A stretch of DNA of 64,000 nucleotides, from the NCBI RefSeq assembly GCF_014235185.1, contig NZ_CP060131.1:6426140-6490139 (forward strand), written 5' to 3'. This DNA comes from Pseudonocardia petroleophila. Its GTDB lineage: Bacteria > Actinomycetota > Actinomycetes > Mycobacteriales > Pseudonocardiaceae. Each line of letters begins with the position of its first letter. The first letter of the stretch is position 1. The position numbers and the translations under genes are program-made. Positions 52,208 to 61,599 of the stretch are shown here, one piece after another. A model generated the notes under the pieces. It was not told the origin of the DNA. It made no database searches and saw only the letters and a program-made list of their open reading frames with translations.

Positions 52208-52834
52208 TCAGGCCAGCAGCAGCGGCAGCCCGGTGAGCCTGCGGCGCACGACGGCGCCGTAGCGGGCGTCGAGGCGCAGCCAGGTGCCGGTGGCCGACAC
52301 GCGCACCGCGTCGCCCGCGTCCCCGGCGACGAACCCCATCCCGGACAGTGCGAACAGGCAGCGCATCGGCACCTTCACCGCCGGGCCCGTGTCCGCGGTG
52401 ACGGTGAGCACCGTCTGGTCGAGCAGGGACGCGGGCGGCCCCATCGGGCCGGCGTTCTCCCGGGCGACCGCGAGCCCGCGCTCGGTGAGCTTCTCGATCT
52501 CCTCGGCCGGCACCGCGTCCACCGCCCCCCACCCGTCGACGGGCGGCAGCTCGCCCTGCCACAGCCCGCCCGATCCCGGGTCGACGACCCCGGCCCGCTC
52601 CACCGACAGGGCCGTGAGCAGCGACGACGCCGGCAGCGTGACGTCCGCGGGGTCCAGCGACCCGTGCACGGAGCGGGTGGCGAGCACGTCGAACGGGGTC
52701 GACGCCCACGCCGTGACCACCCCGTTCGCCGCCCGCAGCCGGACGATCGCCACGGGGTCGAGGCGCACGACCCGGCCGATGAAGGCGCCGAGGTCGCCCC
52801 GCTCGTCGGCGTCGGGGATCTCCAGTGCGGTCAC
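52208..52834 (-). CDS. Conserved hypothetical protein next to thioesterase
   Basis: 208 residues from GTG 52834, which overlaps the thioesterase stop (GTGA). The protein is soluble and compact, with segments IGRVVRLDPVAIVRLRAANGVVTAWASTPFDVLATR and VPMRCLFALSGMGFVAG. The family is present at the same place in mycobacteria (the Rv2474c position) and has no known function. Confidence 0.75.
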   Translation of the reverse strand: MTALEIPDADERGDLGAFIGRVVRLDPVAIVRLRAANGVVTAWASTPFDVLATRSVHGSLDPADVTLPASSLLTALSVERAGVVDPGSGGLWQGELPPVDGWGAVDAVPAEEIEKLTERGLAVARENAGPMGPPASLLDQTVLTVTADTGPAVKVPMRCLFALSGMGFVAGDAGDAVRVSATGTWLRLDARYGAVVRRRLTGLPLLLA

Positions 52835-53244
52835 GCCCACTCCCCCAGCCACGACTTCTCGTCGTCGGTGAGCCGCCGCGGGCGCTGCGCGGCGAGGTCG
52901 AACGGAGCCATCCGGGTGTGCGCGGTGATCGCCACCGGCGCGTCGTCGCCCGGCCCGTCGTGCAGGGCGTAGCGGATGACGAAGGTCGCGGCCCGCACCT
53001 GCTCGACGGTCATCGCGACGCGCAGCGTGTGCGCCCGGTAGGCGACCTGGCGCTTGTACTCGACCCCCAGCCCGACGACCAGCAGCCCCGACGAGAACGT
53101 CCCGACGCCGTCGGCGGCGGCGCGGTCGAAGAACAGCGCGATCCGCGCCTCCTCCAGCAGCGTCACCGCGCGCGCGTGGTTGAGGTGCCGGTAGGAGTCC
53201 TGGTCGGTCCAGCGCAGGGGCACCTGCGCCACGAATGCGGTCAC
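52831..53244 (-). CDS. 4-hydroxybenzoyl-CoA-type (hotdog) acyl-CoA thioesterase
   Basis: 137 residues from GTG 53244, preferred over GTG 53253 because AGAGGG is 8 bases upstream of it. Single hotdog fold: VPLRWTDQDSYRHLNHARAVTLLEEAR, where the Asp corresponds to the catalytic residue of the family. GLLVVGLGVEYKRQVAYRAH and ITAHTRMAPFDLAAQRPRRL follow. It should hydrolyse acyl-CoA esters. It sits 14 bases upstream of its coupled partner's reading region and just downstream of gdh on the same strand. Confidence 0.88.
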   Translation of the reverse strand: MTAFVAQVPLRWTDQDSYRHLNHARAVTLLEEARIALFFDRAAADGVGTFSSGLLVVGLGVEYKRQVAYRAHTLRVAMTVEQVRAATFVIRYALHDGPGDDAPVAITAHTRMAPFDLAAQRPRRLTDDEKSWLGEWA

Positions 53245-53267
53245 ACCGTGCACCCTCTCACCCGCGG

Positions 53268-56200
53268 TCAGCGGGCCAGGCCCCGGAGCTGCCGGGAGAC
53301 GACCGAGAGCGTCGCCAGGTCCAGCTGCCCCGCCGTGCCGACCTCGTAGAGGGCCGCACGGGCCCGCACCAGCCGGCTCGCGTTGGCCTGCTCCCACTGC
53401 GCGATGGCGTCCTCGACCGGGGTGCCGGGGGCGGCCTCCCGCAGCGCGTCGAGGGTGACCGCGCGCAGCGACCCGTACAGGTCGTCGCGCAGGGCGAGGC
53501 GGGCCAGCGCGTGCCAGCGGTCGCCGCGCTCCAGCGCGCTGACCGAGGTCAGCGCCAGGTCGATGCCCAGGTGCTCGGACAGCGCGTAGTACAGCTCGGC
53601 CACCTCACGCGGCTCCCGCGGCTCCCGGTCGCGCTCGGAGAGCTCCACCAGCTCGACGACGTCGAGCAGCCCGTAGCCGTACATGAGCGCGCCCGAGCGG
53701 GTGGCGCAGTCCGCGCCGACGCCCGCCCCCGCGAGCTGCCGCGCCCGGTCCTGCACGGCCTCGAGCTCCCGGCCGCGCAGCAGCCCGGACAGCTGACCGC
53801 GCAGCTCCCGGACCGTGGCCGCGAACCGCGCGACCTCCGCCCCGACGGCCAGCGGCTGCGGCCGGTTGGTGAGGAACCAGCGCGAGCCGCGGTCGAGCAG
53901 CCGCCGCGACTCCAGCACGATCTCGTCGGACACCGCCGTCGGGATGCGGGGGTCGCCCAGCTCGGCCCACAGGGCGGGCAGGTCGAACACCGCGGTCGTG
54001 ACGGCGTACGCCCGCACCGCGTCGGTCGCCGACGCCGCGGTCTCCTCCCCGAGCCGGAACACGTACGTCATCCCGGCGCCGTCGACCATCTCGTTGACCA
54101 GCTGCGTCGTCACGATCTCGCGGCGCAGCGGGTGCCCGGCGATCGCGCGGGGGAACCGCTCACGGATCGCGTGCGGGAAGTACTCCGGCAGCCGCGAGGC
54201 GAACGCGGCGACGTCGGGGAGGTCGGTGGCGAGCACCTGCGCGGTGAGGTCGAGCTTCGTGTGCGCGAGCAGCGTCGAGAGCTCCGGGCTGCTCAGCCCC
54301 TGCCCGGCCGCCTCGAGCGCGGCGAAGCCCGCCGTGTCGGGGAGGACCTCCAGCTTCCGGACGAGCCCGTAGCGCTCCTCGAGGTCGGCGGTGAGCCGGC
54401 CGTGCACCCCGGCCATGTCGGCCGCGTGCGCCCTGGCGATCCCGAGCACGGCGTTCTGCTCGCGGTTGTCGGCGAGCACCAGCTCCGACACCTCGTCGGT
54501 CATCTCGACGAGCACGGCGTTGCGGTCGCCCCGCTCGAGCTCCCCCGCCGCGACGAGCCGGTCGAGCAGGATCTTGATGTTGACCTCGTGGTCGGAGCAG
54601 TCGACGCCCGCCGAGTTGTCGATCGCATCGGTGTTGATCTTGCCGCCGGCCCGCGCGAACTCGATGCGGCCCTTCTGCGTCAGGCCGAGGTTGCCGCCCT
54701 CGCCGACGACCTTGACCCGCAGCTCCACCCCGTCGGCGCGGACGGGGTCGTTGGCCTTGTCGCCCGCGGCCTCGTGCGTCTCGTCGGCGGCCTTGACGTA
54801 GGTGCCGATCCCGCCGTTCCACAGCAGGTCGGCGGGGGCGCGCAGGATCGCGGCGATCAGCTCGGGCGGGCTCAGCCGCGTGACGTCGTCGGCGAGGCCG
54901 AGCGCGGCCCGGATCTCCGCCCCCACCGGCACCGACTTCTCGGTGCGCGCCCACACGCCGCCGCCCGCGCTGATCAGCGACCGGTCGTAGTCGTCCCACG
55001 ACGAGCGCGGCAGCGCGAACATCCGCTCGCGCTCGGCGAAGCTCGTGGCGGCGTCGGGCGTCGGGTCCACGAAGACGTGCCGGTGGTCGAACGCCGCGAC
55101 CAGCCGGATGTGGCGCGAGAGCAGCATCCCGTTGCCGAAGACGTCGCCGGACATGTCGCCGACGCCGACGACCGTGAACTCCTGCGTCTGGGTGTCGACG
55201 CCGAGCTCGCGGAAGTGCCGCTTGACGCTCTCCCACGCGCCCTTCGCGGTGATCCCCATGGCCTTGTGGTCGTAGCCGACGGAGCCGCCCGAGGCGAACG
55301 CGTCGCCGAGCCAGAACCCGTAGGAGGCCGCGACCTCGTTGGCGGTGTCGGAGAACCGCGCGGTGCCCTTGTCCGCGGCGACGACCAGGTACGAGTCGTC
55401 CCCGTCGTGGCGGACCACGTCCGGCGGCGGGACGGTCGCGCCGTCGACGAGGTTGTCGGTGACGTCGAGCAGGCCCGAGATGAACATGCGGTAGCAGGCC
55501 TCGACCTCGGCCGGGTCCGGCTGCGCGGCGCGGACGAAGAACCCGCCCTTCGCCCCGACCGGCACGATCACCGCGTTCTTCACCGCCTGCGCCTTGACCA
55601 GCCCGAGTATCTCGGTGCGGAAGTCCTGCGGCCGGTCCGACCAGCGCAGACCGCCGCGGGCGACGGCCCCGAACCGCAGGTGCACGCCCTCGACCCGCGG
55701 CGAGTACACCCAGATCTCGAACCGCGGACGCGGCGCCGGCATGTCCGGCACGGCCGACGGGTCGATCTTGAAGGAGAAGAAGTCGCGCCGGCGGAACCAG
55801 TTGGTGCGCAGCGTCGCGGTGATCATCGCGAGGTAGCCGCGCAGGATCCGGTCGGCGTCGAGGCCGGTGACGGCGTCGATCAGCCCGCGGGCCTGCGCGA
55901 GCGCGGCGGACTCGGCCCGCTCGCGGTCGGGGACCGCCGGGTCGAACCGCGCCCGGAACACCCCGACCAGTGCCGCCGCCACCGCGGGCTGCATGAGCAG
56001 CGTGTCGGCCATGTACTGCGGGCTGTACGGGCTCCCGAGCTGGCGCGCGTAGCGGGCGTAGGCGCGCAGCACCGCCACCTCGCGCCACGGCAGGCCCGCG
56101 CGGAGCACGAGCGCGGAGAACCGGTCGGTCTCGGCGTCACCGCGCCAGGCCGCGCTGAACGCCTCGCTGAACCCGGTCTCCACCTCCGCCTCGGTCCGCC

Positions 56201-57980
56201 CGGCCAGCGCGGTGCGGGTGGCCTCGTCGACGCGGACGCCGAACTCGTAGAGGAAGCAGCGCAGCCCGTCGGGCCGCACGAACTCCGACGGGCGCTCGTC
56301 GAGGACCTCCACGCCGAGCTGCTGCAACAGCGGCAGCACCGCCGTCAGCGTCGCGGGGGCCCCGGCGAGGTAGAGGCCGAAGCGCCGCATGCCGCCGGGC
56401 CGGGCGTCGTGCAGGCGCACGGAGAAGTCGCCGGGGCCGCTCAGCGCGGCGATGCGGCGCAGGTCGGCCACGGCGTGCTGCGGGTCGACCGCGGCCTTGT
56501 AGGTCTCCGGAACGCCCGTCAGGAGCGCGGCGACCTCGGCGCCCTCGGGGGTCGACTGCAGCCGGTCGTCCCAGGTGCGGACGGCCTCGGTCAGTTCGTC
56601 CTGCAGCACCGGCACGTCGACGTCACCGAAGCCGGCGGCGTCGGCCGGGGCGTGCACGGTGAACTGGACCAGCGCGAGCGCCGACTCCGAGACGCGCGCG
56701 GTGTGGTCGACGCTGGTGCCGCCGAGGCGGCGCAGCAGGACCTCCGCCATCGCGAGGCGCGACGAGGTCGTGTAGCGGTCGCGCGGCAGGTAGACCAGGC
56801 ACGACACGAAGCGCCGGTACGGGTCGGGGCGCAGGAACACCCGGACCGCGCGCCGCCCGGCGACGGCGAGCACCCCGACCGCGGTGTCGTGCAGCTGCTC
56901 GACGCCCGCGCTGAACAGCTCCTCGCGCGGCAGCTCGGACAGCACCTCGAGCATCTGCTGGCCGGAGTAGGACTCCAGCGGGAACCCGGCCCGGTGGACG
57001 GCGTCGCGGACGCGGCGCGCGATCACCGGGATGTCGAGGACGCTCTCGTAGAGCGCCGGCACCGTGAGCAGGCCCAGGAAGCGGTGCTCGCCGGTGAGCC
57101 GGCCCTCGGCGTCGACGGTGGCCACCGCCAGGTAGTACGGGTGCTCGGGGCGCAGCGGGCCCGTCTCGCTCGCCCGCGTGATGACCAGCAGGTCGGGGCG
57201 GCCGGGGGCGGTGTCGACGTGCGGGGCGAACGCGCGGGCGGCGGCGTCGCGGCGGAGCACGCCGAGGCCGGACCCGGGCTCGGCGACCAGCTCGCCGTCG
57301 GGGGTGGCGCGGTAGTGGCGGTACCCGAGGAAGGTGACGTGGCCGTCGGCGAGCCAGCGCAGCAGCTCCGCGACGTCCCGGGGCTGCACGGTGGCGTCGG
57401 CCGGGGCCCGCGAGGGCAGGCCGTCGGCGATGCGCAGGGCGGTCGCGATCATCGGTTCGGCGTCGTCGACGATCTCGCGGACCTCGCGCAGGACCTCGGA
57501 CAGCCGTGCGGCCAGCTCCTCGTGCGAGAGGTCCAGCGGCTCCAGGTCGAGGTGGATCCACGACTCGACGGTGCCGTCGACGGGCGGCGCGGCCGCGTCG
57601 GCGTCGGTGAGCACGTCCTCGAGCCGCCCGTCGGCGTCGCGGCGGACCACGACGATGGGGTGGATCACCCGCGTGACCTCGCCCCCGACCCGGGCGACCG
57701 CCGCGAGCAGCGACTGCACCAGGAACGGCATGTCGTCGGTGACGACCTCGACCACGGGCCCCGTCGTCGGGCCTCCGGCGGGGAGGGCGTCGCGGACCCG
57801 GATCAGCGGCTCCCCCGCCGCCCGGCGCCCGGCCAGCTCGACGTGCGAGCGGGCCGCGTCGAGCAGCATCGGGAGGTGGTCGCCGGAGAGTCGCTCCAGG
57901 TCGGGGGCGTGCCGAGCGTAGAGCGCACGCAGGGCCGTCAGTTCGGGGCCGGGCTTCGTCGCCCGCTCGCCGGTGGTCAC
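53268..57980 (-). CDS. gdh: NAD-specific glutamate dehydrogenase, large (180 kDa) type
   Basis: 1570 residues, the giant GDH of actinobacteria and proteobacteria that converts glutamate to 2-oxoglutarate. The N-terminal half holds ACT-like regulatory segments. The catalytic part starts near residue 720: LRFGAVARGGLRWSDRPQDFR, VPVGAKGGFFVR (catalytic Lys region), SYGFWLGDAFASGGSVGYDHK and VVGVGDMSGDVFGNGMLLS (NAD side). The C-terminal helical domain includes NSAGVDCSDHEVNIKI. The GTG start at 57980 fits the family. Known relatives are inhibited by the FHA protein GarA in mycobacteria. It supplies carbon from proline-derived glutamate. Confidence 0.96.
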   Translation of the reverse strand: MTTGERATKPGPELTALRALYARHAPDLERLSGDHLPMLLDAARSHVELAGRRAAGEPLIRVRDALPAGGPTTGPVVEVVTDDMPFLVQSLLAAVARVGGEVTRVIHPIVVVRRDADGRLEDVLTDADAAAPPVDGTVESWIHLDLEPLDLSHEELAARLSEVLREVREIVDDAEPMIATALRIADGLPSRAPADATVQPRDVAELLRWLADGHVTFLGYRHYRATPDGELVAEPGSGLGVLRRDAAARAFAPHVDTAPGRPDLLVITRASETGPLRPEHPYYLAVATVDAEGRLTGEHRFLGLLTVPALYESVLDIPVIARRVRDAVHRAGFPLESYSGQQMLEVLSELPREELFSAGVEQLHDTAVGVLAVAGRRAVRVFLRPDPYRRFVSCLVYLPRDRYTTSSRLAMAEVLLRRLGGTSVDHTARVSESALALVQFTVHAPADAAGFGDVDVPVLQDELTEAVRTWDDRLQSTPEGAEVAALLTGVPETYKAAVDPQHAVADLRRIAALSGPGDFSVRLHDARPGGMRRFGLYLAGAPATLTAVLPLLQQLGVEVLDERPSEFVRPDGLRCFLYEFGVRVDEATRTALAGRTEAEVETGFSEAFSAAWRGDAETDRFSALVLRAGLPWREVAVLRAYARYARQLGSPYSPQYMADTLLMQPAVAAALVGVFRARFDPAVPDRERAESAALAQARGLIDAVTGLDADRILRGYLAMITATLRTNWFRRRDFFSFKIDPSAVPDMPAPRPRFEIWVYSPRVEGVHLRFGAVARGGLRWSDRPQDFRTEILGLVKAQAVKNAVIVPVGAKGGFFVRAAQPDPAEVEACYRMFISGLLDVTDNLVDGATVPPPDVVRHDGDDSYLVVAADKGTARFSDTANEVAASYGFWLGDAFASGGSVGYDHKAMGITAKGAWESVKRHFRELGVDTQTQEFTVVGVGDMSGDVFGNGMLLSRHIRLVAAFDHRHVFVDPTPDAATSFAERERMFALPRSSWDDYDRSLISAGGGVWARTEKSVPVGAEIRAALGLADDVTRLSPPELIAAILRAPADLLWNGGIGTYVKAADETHEAAGDKANDPVRADGVELRVKVVGEGGNLGLTQKGRIEFARAGGKINTDAIDNSAGVDCSDHEVNIKILLDRLVAAGELERGDRNAVLVEMTDEVSELVLADNREQNAVLGIARAHAADMAGVHGRLTADLEERYGLVRKLEVLPDTAGFAALEAAGQGLSSPELSTLLAHTKLDLTAQVLATDLPDVAAFASRLPEYFPHAIRERFPRAIAGHPLRREIVTTQLVNEMVDGAGMTYVFRLGEETAASATDAVRAYAVTTAVFDLPALWAELGDPRIPTAVSDEIVLESRRLLDRGSRWFLTNRPQPLAVGAEVARFAATVRELRGQLSGLLRGRELEAVQDRARQLAGAGVGADCATRSGALMYGYGLLDVVELVELSERDREPREPREVAELYYALSEHLGIDLALTSVSALERGDRWHALARLALRDDLYGSLRAVTLDALREAAPGTPVEDAIAQWEQANASRLVRARAALYEVGTAGQLDLATLSVVSRQLRGLAR

Positions 57981-58084
57981 ATGCGGCTCCGGGGTTGGAT
58001 GATCGGGGACGGGGCCACCCTATGCCCACGCGTCCTCGCCGTGCCCCCCGGTCGGGTGACGGCCCGGTGACGCTCCGGCACCGC

Positions 58085-61000
58085 TCAGATGCCCCGGTAC
58101 GCCGCGAGCGCCCCGGCCAGCAGGTCGGCCAGCCCCAGCCCCTCGGTCGAGGACGGGCCCGCAGACTCCCGCTCCCCTGCCTGATCCGGCTCTGGTCCGG
58201 TGGGTCCGGTCGAGCCCGGCGCCGACCCGGACGCCCGTCGTGGGCCGGCACCCGCGCCCCGCGGACCCGCGTCGCTCCCGTCGGCAGCCGGCGCACCGGC
58301 GGCGTCGCCGGGCGACGACGCAGTGCGGGGTGCGCCTCCGGGATCGGCGTCCTCGGCGTCGCCCCGGGGGGCGGCGCTGCGCGGGCCGGGGCCTCGGCCG
58401 TCCGTGGGGTGGGGGTGCGCGCCCCGGCGATCGGGCCGGCCGGAGCCGGGGTCGTGGAGGTCGTCGGCGCCGAGGGGGTCCACACCGAGGGGGTCGGCGC
58501 CTCGGTCCGTGCCGCGGGTGTCGGCGCCGCGCACGTCACCAGCGCGGGGGCCGACACCGAGCGGATCGGCTCCGAGGGGGTCGGTACCGCGGTCCGTACC
58601 GCGGGGGTCGGCGCCGCGCGCGTCAGCACCGCGGGGGCCGGTACCGAGGGGGCCGGTACCGAGTGGATCGGCACCGAGAGGGTCGATCCCGTCGGCCCCC
58701 GGTCCGGACGCGTCCCCGCGGCGGTGGCGGCGTCCACCGGATCCCGGCCGGACCACCACGCCGTCGGGCAGGTACGGCCGGCGCCCGCTCGACTCGTCGT
58801 GGCGCCCCGGCACGGCACGGCCCGCGTCCTGCTGCGAGGAACCGGACCCCGGAGAGCCGAGCACGTCGCGGGGCGGATCGGGCTGGTCGGCGGGCTGCGC
58901 CCGCCGTGACGCGGTCGCCGCGGGGTCCCCGCTCGGGCGGGCCCGGCCGCCGTCGAGGCGCTGCAGCACCTGCGCTCCCACCACGCCGTGCTCGTCGTGC
59001 ACCGCGGCGCGCAGCAGCGCCCCCTGCACGGCGGCGTCGACGGCCAGTCCGTCGACGAGCGCCGGGACGACCCAGCGCATCCACTCCGCGGCGGCCCCCC
59101 GGTCGCCGTCGGCCAGCACCACGGACACGGCGTCCGCCGCGTCGCGGTCCAACCGGCCCCCGGCCGGCAGCCGCTGCGCGAGGCGGCGCGCGATGCGGCG
59201 CACGGTCGGTGCCGATTCGTCGGCCGGCAGGCGTTCCCCGGCCCGGGCCAGGTCGACCACGACGACGCACTCCGGGGCCGCGGCCGGATCGCCGGACGCC
59301 CCGCCGGGCGGCCGCTCGGTGACGGGCGCGTCCGTGAGCACCGCGTCCGTGATGGGCGCGTCGGTGACCGAGGCGCCGGCGCCCTCCCGGTCGGCGTCTG
59401 CAGGGGCAGCGTCGTCCGAGTCGGGCCGCCGGCCCCAGATCCGGTCGAGGTCGGCGAGCGCCGACGCCAACCAGGCCTCGGGGTCGGCCAGCGCCGACGC
59501 GACCGCCGCCCGACCCGAGTTCCCGTCGACCGGCCCGTCGGGCTCCGCGGGCGCGCCCGACACCGGCGAGGTGTCCCCGCCGACGACCGCACCGGCGGGA
59601 CGCGGCACAGGACCGGTCCCGGCCCGGTGCCCGGGCGTTCCCTCCGCGTTCGCCGTCCCGGTCGACCACACACCCGTCGACCACGGATCGAGACCTGGAC
59701 CGGCGCGATCGGCCCGTGCGCGCGAGTCGGGAGCACGATCAGGCGCGGCAGCGATCGACCGGGCGTCGAGCCCGTCCGACCCGGCCTCGCGATCGCTCCC
59801 CCGGTCCCCGCCGACTGCCCCACCCGGATCGGCGTCGTTCCCGCCGTCGTCCGGCCCACGGGTGCTCACGACCGGAGGTGTCGACCGCGGCCGGTCCGAA
59901 TCCCGCCCGTTCGAGCCCAGCCCGTTCGAGCCCAGCCCGTTCGAACCCAGCCCGTTCGAACCCCGCCCGTTCGAACCCAGCCCGTTCGAACCCCGCCCGG
60001 TCGAACCCTGCCCGTTCGAACCCCGGCCGGTCGAGCCCAGCCCGGTCGAACCCCGGCCGTCGCCGTCCTGGGTGTTCGGGTCGCGACCGCCCGAGACCTG
60101 CCCGCCCGCCCAGGGCATCGCCCCCCAGACCGACAGGTCGGCGGCGGTCTCGCCCTCGCTCTCCGCCCGACGCCTGCGCCGCCCCGGCTTCGCGCCGCCG
60201 GGTGCGGCCTCCGGCGGGCGGTGCTCGGCCATCGACGCGGTCTGCACCGCCCGGAGCCTGGCGGTGCGATCGGCCGACCCGGGCGGCGCGGTGTCGCCGG
60301 CCGGGGTGTGCGGTGCGTCGGCGACGGACCCGTCGGGGGCACCGGCCCGCCGCCGGTTCTCCGCCTCGCTGACGATCCGGCGGATCTCCCGGACCCGTCG
60401 GTCCTCCTTGCTCCCGCCCGGTACGACGTCCCCACCCGGTACGACGGACGGAGGCGGGACGGCGGGACCCGTGACGAGTTCGGGCAGCGAGACGAGAGCA
60501 GTGCGGAACCGGGCGGCGCGCACCCGGTGGCGGCGGTCGGCGACGACCGCGAGCCGCAGGGACTCGCGCGCGGCCTCCGGCCGGCCGGCGATCTCGTGGA
60601 CCTCCCCGAGCGCGGTGCGGCAGATGTGCTCCAGCTGCGGGGTGTCGCTGGTGGCCGCCTCGTGGGCGGCCCGCTCCAGCTCGCGTGCGACATCGGGCGC
60701 GGCGTCACCCGCCTCGGCCGCGGCCACACGCGTGAGGGTGAGCCGCAACAGGGCCAGCTGCCGGGTGGGGCGGGCGTGCTCGACGAGCCGCTCCCGCAGC
60801 GGCCTGCTCCCCTCGCTCGCTTGCTCGGACCGGCCCGCCGCGATCAACGACGAGATCCACTCGGCGGCCAGTGCGGCGGCCAGGTGGGGTGACGGGCTCA
60901 GCGCGCGCGGCGAGGTCCTGGCCCGGTCGAGTCGGCCGAGCCCGTCGACCGCCCTCGTCACCGCCTTGTCGGAGCGGTCGCGCCTGCGGTCCGACGACGC

Positions 61001-61528
61001 GGCGACCAGCAGCACGGCCGCCGAGCCGACCTGCCGTGCCGGACTCCCGACGCCCTCCCACGCCACCAGTGCGTCGGTCGGGTCGAGCGGCCCGTCGTCG
61101 CGGCAGCGCAGCCGGGCCGTCGCGAGGTCGGCCGTCAGCTCCGGGTCGCCGTCGGTGGTGACGGTGTCGAGCAGCGCCTGCGCGGGACCGGTCTCGCCCG
61201 CGTCATGGCCGAGCACCGCCAGCTCGAGCCGGAGCCGTACTCCGGACGGCGCCATCAGCGCGCCGGCCCCCCACCTCGGCAGGGACTCCAGCACCTCCGA
61301 GGCGATCTCCCGTCCGTCGCCCACCGCGGCCGCGGCGTGCACCCGCCATCCGGCGGCCGCGAGCCATGCGTCCCGGTCGGCGTCCGCGTCGGCCGACTCC
61401 ATCAGGTGCTCGGCCAACGCCCCCGCGAGATCGGGCCGGGTCCACCGGAGCGCAGTGGCCGCGGCGAACACCTGAGGTGCGGGCACCGACCGGGGGACCG
61501 CCGATCCATGGGCACTCGCCGACTCCAC
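58085..61528 (-). CDS. Large repeat-rich protein of unknown function between gdh and ettA
   Basis: 1147 residues. Residues 1 to about 350 are folded and helical, TPR-like (AAATALRWTRPDLAGALAEHL; AAGWRVHAAAAVGDGREI; ALGEVHEIAGRPEAARESLRLA). The middle and C-terminal parts are mostly disordered, Gly/Asp/Pro-rich. Two pentad repeat arrays, GxGS[NT] around residues 490-543 and DPLGx-like around 947-1022, lie there. A small folded domain sits between them (about 770-880; ECVVVVDLARAGERLP, WMRWVVPALVDGLAVD). The last residues GLADLLAGALAAYRGI look like a conserved helix. No signal peptide. Function unknown; the long open frame with coding bias makes a real gene likely. Confidence 0.8.
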   Translation of the reverse strand: MESASAHGSAVPRSVPAPQVFAAATALRWTRPDLAGALAEHLMESADADADRDAWLAAAGWRVHAAAAVGDGREIASEVLESLPRWGAGALMAPSGVRLRLELAVLGHDAGETGPAQALLDTVTTDGDPELTADLATARLRCRDDGPLDPTDALVAWEGVGSPARQVGSAAVLLVAASSDRRRDRSDKAVTRAVDGLGRLDRARTSPRALSPSPHLAAALAAEWISSLIAAGRSEQASEGSRPLRERLVEHARPTRQLALLRLTLTRVAAAEAGDAAPDVARELERAAHEAATSDTPQLEHICRTALGEVHEIAGRPEAARESLRLAVVADRRHRVRAARFRTALVSLPELVTGPAVPPPSVVPGGDVVPGGSKEDRRVREIRRIVSEAENRRRAGAPDGSVADAPHTPAGDTAPPGSADRTARLRAVQTASMAEHRPPEAAPGGAKPGRRRRRAESEGETAADLSVWGAMPWAGGQVSGGRDPNTQDGDGRGSTGLGSTGRGSNGQGSTGRGSNGLGSNGRGSNGLGSNGLGSNGLGSNGRDSDRPRSTPPVVSTRGPDDGGNDADPGGAVGGDRGSDREAGSDGLDARSIAAAPDRAPDSRARADRAGPGLDPWSTGVWSTGTANAEGTPGHRAGTGPVPRPAGAVVGGDTSPVSGAPAEPDGPVDGNSGRAAVASALADPEAWLASALADLDRIWGRRPDSDDAAPADADREGAGASVTDAPITDAVLTDAPVTERPPGGASGDPAAAPECVVVVDLARAGERLPADESAPTVRRIARRLAQRLPAGGRLDRDAADAVSVVLADGDRGAAAEWMRWVVPALVDGLAVDAAVQGALLRAAVHDEHGVVGAQVLQRLDGGRARPSGDPAATASRRAQPADQPDPPRDVLGSPGSGSSQQDAGRAVPGRHDESSGRRPYLPDGVVVRPGSGGRRHRRGDASGPGADGIDPLGADPLGTGPLGTGPRGADARGADPRGTDRGTDPLGADPLGVGPRAGDVRGADTRGTDRGADPLGVDPLGADDLHDPGSGRPDRRGAHPHPTDGRGPGPRSAAPRGDAEDADPGGAPRTASSPGDAAGAPAADGSDAGPRGAGAGPRRASGSAPGSTGPTGPEPDQAGERESAGPSSTEGLGLADLLAGALAAYRGI
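58461..58688. repeat. 15-bp-period repeat array 2 (DPLGA-like pentads)
   Basis: About 15 imperfect 15-bp units read as DPLGA, DPLGT, GPLGT, GPRGA, DARGA and similar. One unit has lost a codon (DRGT), showing slippage in whole codons. Confidence 0.75.
59900..60060. repeat. 15-bp-period repeat array 1 (GxGS[NT] pentads)
   Basis: About 11 units of the form CCCGTTCGAACCCAG (plus strand), read on the minus strand as GLGSN, GRGSN, GRGST, GQGST. Several neighbouring units are identical at DNA level, so the array is recent or kept uniform. Confidence 0.85.
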
Positions 61529-61599
61529 GTGACCTCCTGCCGTGCCGAGGCACCCCCGGATGAGCCAGCCGACTCCACCGGCCGGGGTTGCGCCCGCGC

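Noticed and set aside
53235..58070. Very long open frame on the plus strand opposite gdh
   Set aside because: It is the antisense shadow of the glutamate dehydrogenase gene, produced by high GC in third positions; its composition (Arg/Gly/Val/Pro/Asp-rich) matches no family.
58461..58688. Pfam-type pentapeptide-repeat (right-handed helix) domain
   Set aside because: The pentads lack the A(D/N)LXX pattern with a central Leu/Phe and are Gly/Pro-rich, so a disordered linker is more likely.
58200..61475. Plus-strand reading of the repeat region as a second repeat protein (PFEPS-type pentads)
   Set aside because: The minus-strand frame has a recognisable folded N-terminus and fits the direction of gdh and ettA; the plus reading is a mirror of the 15-bp period.
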